Source of the DNA: Gammaproteobacteria bacterium
Lineage (GTDB): Bacteria > Pseudomonadota > Gammaproteobacteria > SZUA-229
Assembly (NCBI GenBank): GCA_030637945.1
Contig: DAOWFN010000003.1
Coordinates: 1 to 6,330 of the forward strand
Direction: 5' to 3'
DNA: 6,330 nucleotides
Shown piece after piece: positions 1 through 5,443 of the stretch (position 1 is the first letter of the stretch; every line of letters starts with the position of its first letter). The translations under genes were made by a program, and so were the position numbers. The notes below the pieces were generated by a model. It saw nothing but the letters and a program-made list of their open reading frames with translations. It had not been told where the DNA came from and did no database searches.

Positions 1-395
1 CCCGGCATGTTCTTGTCACAGCCGCCGATAGCAACCACACCATCAAAACCCTGCGCACCGGTAACTGTCTCAATCGAATCCGCGATGACTTCACGCGACA
101 CTAAGGAATAACGCATACCCGGTGTACCCATGGAAATACCGTCAGACACAGTAATGGTATTGAAAATAATACTCTTACCACCCGCTGCATCTGCGCCCTT
201 CGCTGCATCTTCAGCCAGCTTATTGATGTGCATATTACAAGGTGTCACCATACTCCAGGTCGAAGCGATACCAACCTGCGGCTTTTTAAAATCGCTGTCT
301 GTGAAACCAACAGCATGCAGCATCGCACGACTTGGTGCCTGTGCTACACCGTCAACGATGATTGATGAAAATTTACGTGTTTTATCGTTTGCCAT
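1..395 (-). CDS. ilvD: Dihydroxy-acid dehydratase, N-terminal part (cut by window edge)
   Basis: Dihydroxy-acid dehydratase removes water from 2,3-dihydroxy-isovalerate and 2,3-dihydroxy-3-methylvalerate, a late shared step of valine, isoleucine and leucine synthesis in the cytoplasm. Reading the minus strand from the ATG at 393-395 gives MANDKTRKFSS..., and 131 complete codons lie in the window. Visible family motifs are TPCN (Cys53), SDGISMGTPGMRYS (Asp85) and CDKNMPG (Cys126, Asp127, Lys128). In the family these two Cys are Fe-S cluster ligands, and the Asp and the Lys of CDK serve the Mg site. A Cys in the TPCN segment is typical of the [2Fe-2S] type, whereas E. coli IlvD has Gly there; this cofactor call is inference. 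A good ribosome site, AGAAGG on the minus strand (404-409), lies 8 nt before the start. The gene is divergent from argA. The C-terminal three quarters are outside the window. Confidence 0.96.
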   Translation of the reverse strand, partial: MANDKTRKFSSIIVDGVAQAPSRAMLHAVGFTDSDFKKPQVGIASTWSMVTPCNMHINKLAEDAAKGADAAGGKSIIFNTITVSDGISMGTPGMRYSLVSREVIADSIETVTGAQGFDGVVAIGGCDKNMP

Positions 396-462
396 ACCAC
401 TAACCTTCTATAATACTTATGAATATTTGAAATCTAATCTGTAAAAACTTGCGATTTACCGA

Positions 463-490
463 TTGAAGAGATAAGAGAATCGCGTATATT
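463..490 (+). promoter_or_regulatory. Candidate sigma-70 promoter for argA
   Basis: TTGAAG (463-468) and TATATT (485-490) are separated by 16 bp, matching 4 of 6 and 5 of 6 consensus positions. They lie in the ilvD/argA divergent intergenic region, with the -10 about 83 bp before the argA start. The region is AT-rich, so chance matches are likely. No convincing arginine-repressor box or ilvD promoter was recognised in 396-573. Confidence 0.25.
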
Positions 491-573
491 ACCAGTGTAG
501 TGCCCTATATTAAATACACATATATGGAGCTACTCTAGATATACTGTTACAAAAGAAACAATGAGACCCGATA

Positions 574-1938
574 GTGGATAAAAAAACGAACAATCAGGAC
601 ATCATAAATAAGGATCACGTCAGCTGGTTCAGGCAGTCGGCGCCGTACATCCACGCTCACCGTGGACGTACCTTCGTCATCCTTTTTGGCGGTGAAGCCG
701 TCGAGGATAAAAGTTTTGCACACCTGATTCACGATGTCGCATTATTAGGCAGTCTTGGTGTGCGCGTCATACTCGTTCATGGCGCACGCCCACAGATAAA
801 ACGATTATTAAGTGAATCTGATATCGATTCAAAATTTACCGATAATATGCGCATTACGTTAAGCGAACATATGCCTGCCGTAGAACAAGCCGTCGGCCAG
901 GTGCGTATGCGCATCGAAGCGCAACTCTCTATGGGGCTGCCCAACACACCGATGGCCGGCGCCTCTATACGTGTCGTGTCTGGTAACTTCATCACCGCAC
1001 AACCTTACGGTATTCACAATGGTGTCGATTATTGCCAGACTGGCAATGTACGTAATGTCGACAGCGATGCCATCAACCAGCACCTGGTTAACAATAATGT
1101 CGTGCTAATTTCACCTATCGGTTATTCACCAAGCGGTGAAACATTTAATCTGCGCGCTGAAGATGTCGCAACAAATACAGCCATCGCGCTAAATGCTGAC
1201 AAGCTAATATTTATTATGGAAAACAATGGCGTCACCAGTAAAAAGGGGGATTTGCTGCAACAATTAAATCTGCCGCAAGCTGAATCCTGGCTAAAGAAAC
1301 ACTGCTCTGAAAATGATTTAGACGCGGGTAAAGACACTCAGGCACACCTACACAATGCAGCACAGGCATGTCGTGGCGGTGTTCGTCGTGTGCATCTGGT
1401 CAGCAGACAAACAGATGGCGCTTTATTACAGGAACTGTACACCCGTGATGGCATAGGAACACTGGTAACTGCCGACAACTATGAAGGCATACGAACAGCA
1501 AGCATCGAAGACATCGGCGGCATCATGGAACTTATATCACCACTCGAAAATGAAGGCGTTCTGGTTAAACGTTCTCGTGAACAACTGGAATTGGACATCA
1601 ATAACTTCACTGTTATCGAACGTGACGGCATGATCATCGCCTGTGCTGCTCTATTTTTATTTGACGAAGAAAAATGTGCAGAGCTTGCATGCCTTGCCGT
1701 GCATCAGGATTACCAGGTACACGGTCGAGGTGATGATCTGATGCAGCACGTCGAGTGGCAGGCAAGAAAACAGCACATGAAAAAACTTTTTACCCTTACC
1801 ACACAAACCATGCACTGGTTCATCGAACGTGGTTTTGCTGAATGCCCGCTTGATGATTTACCTATCGAGAAAAAGTCACTGTATAATTTACAGCGGAATT
1901 CAAAAGTTCTCTGTAAACATCTTGGCGCTATCGAGTAA
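574..1938 (+). CDS. argA: N-acetylglutamate synthase
   Basis: ArgA transfers acetyl from acetyl-CoA to glutamate, the first committed step of arginine synthesis in the cytoplasm. The family is usually feedback-inhibited by arginine. The protein is 454 residues, close to the roughly 440 of E. coli ArgA, and aligns along its whole length. An amino-acid-kinase-like domain covers about residues 25-300 (FGGEAVE at 38-44, GARPQI at 70-75, VVSGNFI at 134-140, GVDYC at 150-154, RDGIGT at 291-296). A GNAT domain covers about 307-454, with the acetyl-CoA loop Q381-x-x-G384-x-G386 and TLTTQTMHWFIERGF at 407-421. The start is GTG at 574. An in-frame TGA at 562-564 precludes a longer form, and the next in-frame Met is residue 92, inside the domain. 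No strong ribosome site precedes the GTG, so translation may be modest. nadC follows after 47 bp. Confidence 0.97.
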   Translation: MDKKTNNQDIINKDHVSWFRQSAPYIHAHRGRTFVILFGGEAVEDKSFAHLIHDVALLGSLGVRVILVHGARPQIKRLLSESDIDSKFTDNMRITLSEHMPAVEQAVGQVRMRIEAQLSMGLPNTPMAGASIRVVSGNFITAQPYGIHNGVDYCQTGNVRNVDSDAINQHLVNNNVVLISPIGYSPSGETFNLRAEDVATNTAIALNADKLIFIMENNGVTSKKGDLLQQLNLPQAESWLKKHCSENDLDAGKDTQAHLHNAAQACRGGVRRVHLVSRQTDGALLQELYTRDGIGTLVTADNYEGIRTASIEDIGGIMELISPLENEGVLVKRSREQLELDINNFTVIERDGMIIACAALFLFDEEKCAELACLAVHQDYQVHGRGDDLMQHVEWQARKQHMKKLFTLTTQTMHWFIERGFAECPLDDLPIEKKSLYNLQRNSKVLCKHLGAIE

Positions 1939-1985
1939 CTGTAAAATCCATACCGACCAGGATTAACGCTGCAGCATTTTAATTT

Positions 1986-2825
1986 ATGACACTATTACAC
2001 GTTCCACAAAGCATCATAGAAGAAAATGTTTTCAATGCGCTAAAGGAAGATATCGGTGAAGGAGATATAACCGCAGAATTAATCCCTCAGGACAATATTT
2101 CTCTGGCGACTGTCATCAGTCGCGAAGACTGTGTCTTTTGCGGCCTTGACTGGTTCGAGGAAACCTATCGACAGCTCGATGACGAGATATTAATCGACTG
2201 GTCTGTCGATGATGGCGACAACATTGAAGCCGGACAGGTCATCTGCACCTTAAGCGGTTCATCACAAAACATTGTCACCGGTGAACGCACCGCGCTGAAC
2301 TTCGTTCAAACATTATCAGCAACGGCGACGCTATCAAAAAAATACGCCACTGCAGTAAAAGATACGGGCACGAAAATTCTGGATACTCGTAAAACAATTC
2401 CTGGCTTACGCATGGCACAGAAATATGCCGTCTCATGTGGCGGTTGTGAAAATCATCGGCTCGGTTTGTTTGATGCTTTTTTAATAAAAGAGAATCACAT
2501 CCATGCATGCCAGGGCATAAAAAACGCGATAGATGAAGCGCGTTTTTACAATCCTGAGTTAAATATCGAAGTCGAGGTCGAAAACCTTGATGAATTACAG
2601 CAGGCTATCGATGCTGGTACAGATAGAGTACTACTAGACAACTTTGATATCGAAACATTAAAACAAGCTGTGGATATTTGTAACGGAAAAATTATTAGCG
2701 AGGCTTCTGGAAATATCACGCTTGAAAATATTAATGAGATCGCCAAAACCGGTGTTAACTTCATTTCTACCGGTGCCTTAACCAAAGATATAAAAGCGGT
2801 TGACCTATCTATGCGCTTTGACTGA
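1986..2825 (+). CDS. nadC: Quinolinate phosphoribosyltransferase (decarboxylating)
   Basis: NadC joins quinolinate with phosphoribosyl pyrophosphate, releasing CO2 and pyrophosphate, to give nicotinate mononucleotide in de novo NAD synthesis. The 279 residues match the family's usual length. Visible conserved segments are EDIGEGDIT (21-29), TGERTALNFVQTLS (98-111), DTRKTIPGLR (133-142), NHRLGLFDAFLIKENH (156-171), EVEVENLDEL (195-204), LLDNF (216-220), EASGNI (239-244) and GALTKD (263-268), ending in DLSMRFD. In the family the Arg, His and Lys residues of these blocks bind quinolinate and PRPP. The start is firm at its upstream side because a TAA at 1980-1982 lies in frame just before the ATG. 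Only a weak ribosome site is visible (AGGATT about 20 nt upstream), which suggests read-on from argA. The 47-bp gap to argA has no terminator, so the two genes are probably one transcript although they serve different pathways. Confidence 0.97.
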   Translation: MTLLHVPQSIIEENVFNALKEDIGEGDITAELIPQDNISLATVISREDCVFCGLDWFEETYRQLDDEILIDWSVDDGDNIEAGQVICTLSGSSQNIVTGERTALNFVQTLSATATLSKKYATAVKDTGTKILDTRKTIPGLRMAQKYAVSCGGCENHRLGLFDAFLIKENHIHACQGIKNAIDEARFYNPELNIEVEVENLDELQQAIDAGTDRVLLDNFDIETLKQAVDICNGKIISEASGNITLENINEIAKTGVNFISTGALTKDIKAVDLSMRFD

Positions 2826-2857
2826 TGAAGACTTAATTATTAATTACTACAAATAAG

Positions 2858-2970
2858 CTCCGTCATTCCGGTATGTTCGTAACCGGAATCCATGCTCAAT
2901 AATTGCAAAGCTCTCAAGACGGCTTAAGTCTGAGGGATGGATACCGACTAACAACGTGTCGGTATGACAG
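2858..2970. repeat. Nested palindromic intergenic element (MITE-like)
   Basis: The two ends are inverted copies of each other: about 2860-2893 against the reverse complement of 2934-2970, with 13 of the first 18 positions matching. Each arm is itself a hairpin. The left stem is ATTCCGGT (2865-2872) with ACCGGAAT (2882-2889), and the right stem is ATACCGAC (2941-2948) with GTCGGTAT (2958-2965), each with a 9-nt loop. A third, weaker hairpin lies in the middle: CTCAAGAC (2913-2920) with GTCTGAG (2928-2934), one bulge. The outer motif, GTCATTCCGG...CCGGAATCCA, resembles dispersed intergenic palindromes common in proteobacteria. No coding capacity or clear target-site duplication was seen. There is no T-run directly after the right stem, so a role as a classical terminator for nadC is unproven. 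Confidence 0.7.
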
Positions 2971-3024
2971 TATACGCGTAGGCACTTTTTATTTTTAGCG
3001 GAACAGTCGTGAGTTACCATAACA

Positions 3025-3810
3025 ATGTCAGCACTAAGAAAATCTTACCGATGGATAATGCTTATTCTATTAATAATGATCGGTATGGCACTGACCATCA
3101 TTTTTTTAAGGGGTTTGACCCCGGCACGTGGTCTTAGCAGTACGATAATTACCACCTGGCTCGGCATCGTCACTCGTTTATTTGGCGTCAGAATAAAAAC
3201 ATACGGCCGTGCACTTTCCGAAAAAACATTGTTTGTTACCAACCATATCTCATGGCTTGATATCCTTATCCTCGGCAGCTTAACGCCAGTACATTTTTTA
3301 TCTAAACGCGAAGTAAAAACCATGCCTGTACTAGGCTGGCTGGCAACTCGTGCCGGCACTTTATATATCCACCGAGGCAATAAAGAATCCGCATCAGATG
3401 CCAGCAGTGAGATTACCGCAGTTTTAAATCAGCAACATAATAGCCTGATTTTTGCAGAAGGTACGACTACCGACGGACATATAAAGAAATTCCACAGCCG
3501 CATGATGCAGAGCGCTATCGATGCACACGCGATGGTGCAGCCTGTAGCTATTTTCTACCCTGTTTTTAATCCAGACACACAACAGACGGAAATAAATCCG
3601 GTGACACTTTTTCTTGGAAGAACAACTATTGGGGAATCCGCTAACTTAATTTTTCGAACGCCTTGTATCGATGTTGAAGTACACTATCTAGAACCCATTA
3701 ATAGCTCAGGAAGAACACGGGATGAGATTTCCCGTCATGCTTATGACGAGGTTGTTGAGGCTATCGCGTTAATAAAAAACAACCACAGCAAATCCGTCAG
3801 CAAAAAATAG
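3025..3810 (+). CDS. PlsC-family lysophospholipid / 1-acylglycerol-3-phosphate acyltransferase
   Basis: This is a membrane-bound acyltransferase of the PlsC (AGPAT) family, which transfers a fatty acyl chain to a lysophospholipid, classically lysophosphatidate to phosphatidate. The 261 residues begin with a basic stretch and one membrane segment (about 10-30). The catalytic HX4D motif is NHISWLD (73-79; His74, Asp79), followed by FLSKREVKTMPVLGW (91-105). The glycerol-phosphate-binding block is FAEGTTTDG (143-151, with Ala where many members have Pro), and VQPVAIFYP (171-179) is block IV. The exact acyl acceptor cannot be read from sequence; the EGTT(T/S)DG form also occurs in OlsA-like lyso-ornithine-lipid acyltransferases, so no symbol is given. 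The ATG at 3025 has only a weak GTGAG ribosome site (3009-3013). The 199-bp gap from nadC with its palindromic element suggests its own transcript. A convergent barrel gene lies beyond the repeats. Confidence 0.9.
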   Translation: MSALRKSYRWIMLILLIMIGMALTIIFLRGLTPARGLSSTIITTWLGIVTRLFGVRIKTYGRALSEKTLFVTNHISWLDILILGSLTPVHFLSKREVKTMPVLGWLATRAGTLYIHRGNKESASDASSEITAVLNQQHNSLIFAEGTTTDGHIKKFHSRMMQSAIDAHAMVQPVAIFYPVFNPDTQQTEINPVTLFLGRTTIGESANLIFRTPCIDVEVHYLEPINSSGRTRDEISRHAYDEVVEAIALIKNNHSKSVSKK

Positions 3811-3839
3811 ACTCAACTACTATGGACATTTAGCACTCT

Positions 3840-3919
3840 GCCTGCAACGGCAAAGCCTTATGCAGGCCTACAGTGTAGGTTGCTCTTTGTAGGCTGGCAT
3901 AAGCGGCAGCGTTGCCGGC
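3840..3919. repeat. REP-like doublet (REPIN/BIME), copy 1
   Basis: Two palindromes lie head to head. The left one, read on the minus strand, starts with GTAG (3868-3871) and then has the stem GCCTGCA/TGCAGGC (3861-3867 with 3840-3846), a perfect 7-bp stem with a 14-nt loop. The right one, on the plus strand, starts with GTAG (3889-3892) and has GCTGGCA (3893-3899) with TGCCGGC (3913-3919), 7 bp with one G-T pair and a 13-nt loop. A GTAG head followed by an imperfect palindrome, paired in inverse orientation, is the known architecture of REP elements mobilised by RAYT (TnpA-REP) proteins. The two REPs also pair with each other over most of their length, so a single long hairpin is possible. 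Confidence 0.75.
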
Positions 3920-3992
3920 GATGACTAAACAGTAAACATTCAAAACTTACTTGTAATAAGCTACAGGAACTAGTACAGACATTTAGAACTCT

Positions 3993-4072
3993 GCCTGCAA
4001 CGGTAATGCCTTATACAGGCCTACAGTGTAGGTTGCTCTTTGTAGGCTGGCATAAGCGGCAGCGTTGCCGGC
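3993..4072. repeat. REP-like doublet (REPIN/BIME), copy 2
   Basis: This has the same architecture as the first doublet, shifted by 153 bp. The right REP is unchanged: GTAG at 4042-4045, GCTGGCA at 4046-4052, TGCCGGC at 4066-4072. The left REP has decayed: its stem partner reads TACAGGC (4014-4020) instead of TGCAGGC, which breaks one pair with GCCTGCA (3993-3999), and two loop bases differ (4004, 4007). Confidence 0.75.
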
Positions 4073-4139
4073 GATGACTAACACAGTAAACACTCAAAAC
4101 TTGCTTGCAATAAGCTACAGGAACCAATGATCCAGGAGA

Positions 4140-4781
4140 TTAGAACAGATTAAGCTTGTAAGACAGACCAAAAGAAAATACATTGACTGGCTCACTGTCA
4201 ATTTCGTAAAAATCCCAATCCAGATGCCATGACATGTTATTGGTGAGCCTATGAACTAAACCGAGACCTGCTGTAACATCAGAACCCTCTTGATTAACCT
4301 TAATCCCAACCCGATCGCCATTCGCATCAACACCACCCAGATTATATGATGCATCCCAATCAAAAATACCCAACATACCCTGGATATGCATACTCTTATT
4401 GATTTGGTATTGATATAAGGCGGACAATTTAACGCCTTGCGCCGTTCTTGGGTGAATGTCTCCAATACCATCTAATAACACGTCAATAGGGACTTCTATA
4501 CCGCTAAAACTAACCGTTGCCTCGCCTAAATCTATATATGCGAGGTCTACACCCCATTTTGAATCAAAATGATAGCCAACAGATGCTTTCCATGCTGTTC
4601 GAATATCTCCACTAGTACTGGCCGTTGCAGTAAAACCATTTTCCAGAAGTTGATTATTCAAAGAAGCAACATCTTCCCCGCCTGTCGCAACTCCTACACT
4701 ACCGCCAACAACAATATTCCCAGCTAATGCAGATGTACAACTTAGTAGCCCAACAAGCAACCCCTCTAACTTCTTAATCAT
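4140..4781 (-). CDS. OmpA-like outer-membrane beta-barrel protein
   Basis: This is a predicted small outer-membrane barrel of 213 residues. A signal peptide is visible: MIKK, a hydrophobic core, and a likely cut after SALA (residue 20) before GNI. The rest shows alternating amphipathic strands, with GYHFDSKWGVDLAYIDLGE (69-87) as the family's characteristic hairpin and repeated aromatic-rich strands towards the end. It finishes in KLNLF with a terminal Phe, the usual signal for barrel assembly by the BAM complex. No C-terminal peptidoglycan-binding OmpA domain is present. The ATG (4779-4781) overlaps the TGA of the upstream reading frame (4778-4780) in an ATGA arrangement, and an AGG lies about 4 nt before it, so translation is probably coupled to the surface-protein gene. 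The cargo or ligand is unknown. A Cys at residue 15 makes a lipoprotein cut conceivable but less likely. Confidence 0.8.
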   Translation of the reverse strand: MIKKLEGLLVGLLSCTSALAGNIVVGGSVGVATGGEDVASLNNQLLENGFTATASTSGDIRTAWKASVGYHFDSKWGVDLAYIDLGEATVSFSGIEVPIDVLLDGIGDIHPRTAQGVKLSALYQYQINKSMHIQGMLGIFDWDASYNLGGVDANGDRVGIKVNQEGSDVTAGLGLVHRLTNNMSWHLDWDFYEIDSEPVNVFSFGLSYKLNLF

Positions 4782-5419
4782 GCAGCCTGTCTCTCTAAAT
4801 GTTTTATATTTCTAAAGCACAAAAGTACAAACAAACTTAACACTAATAGCAATGGATTCGTCGCACCACCGCCACCGCCACTACTTGTGACACTTACATC
4901 TGTCAAAAACCTAGCAACACCACCTGGATTAGTAATGCTGTTGTTTGCTGTTCCATCATTATCATTTGGCCCACCGTCTTCTATGGTCAATTGTATACAC
5001 CAATGTCCCTGGTTTAACCCGGGTTGATAGACAGGATCACCCGGTGGTGGACAATAGCCTTCTGCACCTGCAGCAGACTCGACGCTATTATTTTCGTCTT
5101 TAACAAAATCCTGCCAGCCTGTCGAAGTTAATTTTCTATAAACAGGAATTCTAGGCATCTGTTCCAGCAGAGGTACCACAACTTGCACTGATTGCCCTGC
5201 AACTGGAAGTCCGGATACGGTGAAGTCAAAATACCCACCCACATTTTCAACTTCGTCTACAGCTAAATTACCGCCGAAACCATAAGTAATAATATCGTTT
5301 TCTGAAACGAGCACGCGATTCAGACCAGCTTCAAACGCAATATCACCTAGAGATAGTTTCAGTCCAGCTTCAGTTTGTACAATAAACTGATCAGATGTAA
5401 CCGTAAATACCTGTATCAC
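4778..5419 (-). CDS. C-terminal fragment: choice-of-anchor-U-like domain with GlyGly-CTERM-like sorting tail
   Basis: This 213-codon frame is the C-terminal part of the surface protein whose N-terminal part ends at 5444. Residues about 60-172 resemble the choice-of-anchor U domain: VYRKL, GWQDFVKD, EGYCPPPGDPVYQPGL, GHWCIQLTIEDGGPND and NPGGVA, with Cys123 and Cys141 possibly bridged. The end is tripartite: SSGGGGG (179-185), a hydrophobic stretch (189-202) and the basic RNIKHLER. That is the layout of GlyGly-CTERM tails, which rhombosortase cleaves; other Gly-rich CTERM classes are possible. The only usable restart after the stop is GTG at 5417-5419, with a weak AGGCGAG upstream, but a product begun there would lack a signal peptide and could not be exported. 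It therefore probably has no independent function, although its stop overlaps the barrel gene's start and could carry ribosomes to it. Confidence 0.7.
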   Translation of the reverse strand: MIQVFTVTSDQFIVQTEAGLKLSLGDIAFEAGLNRVLVSENDIITYGFGGNLAVDEVENVGGYFDFTVSGLPVAGQSVQVVVPLLEQMPRIPVYRKLTSTGWQDFVKDENNSVESAAGAEGYCPPPGDPVYQPGLNQGHWCIQLTIEDGGPNDNDGTANNSITNPGGVARFLTDVSVTSSGGGGGATNPLLLVLSLFVLLCFRNIKHLERQAA

Positions 5420-5443
5420 ATTGCTCGCCTGAATAGCATCGAG

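Larger units (their letters stand above)
3815..4121. repeat. Two tandem copies of a 153/154-bp intergenic repeat
   Basis: Copy 1 is 3815-3967 and copy 2 is 3968-4121. By direct comparison they differ at 10 positions plus one 1-nt insertion in copy 2 (CTAAACAG against CTAACACAG near 3925-3930), about 93% identity. A run of 65 bp (3863-3927 against 4016-4080) is identical. The short sequence AACTA/AACCA recurs at the start of copy 1, at the junction and after copy 2, as expected of a tandem duplication. The pair fills the 329-bp gap 3811-4139 between the convergent acyltransferase and barrel genes. I see no gene, RNA gene or T-tract terminator there. Confidence 0.95.

Noticed and set aside
418..434. 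Possible arginine-repressor box (TGAAT followed by AT-rich bases) before argA
   Set aside because: The first half-site matches but the second half reads GAAAT rather than ATTCA, so the dyad is absent.
130..444. Plus-strand open frame of 104 codons
   Set aside because: It lies antisense over ilvD, whose minus-strand frame shows unmistakable dehydratase motifs; the plus-strand translation resembles nothing.
416..445. Possible ilvD promoter on the minus strand (TTTACA, 18 bp, CATAAG)
   Set aside because: The -10 is poor and the predicted transcript start would fall on or next to the ribosome site AGAAGG at 404-409.
2436..2460. Unusual double-cysteine CGGC before NHR in NadC
   Set aside because: From family knowledge a CGGCxNHR form also occurs in other gammaproteobacterial NadC proteins, so it is not a notable change.
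2971..3000. T-rich stretch after the nested palindrome as a rho-independent terminator for nadC
   Set aside because: About 20 bases separate the last stem from the T-run, and no GC-rich stem directly precedes it.
3815..4121. Possible CRISPR array
   Set aside because: Only two units of about 153 bp with no short repeat-spacer alternation; the internal structure is that of REP palindromes.
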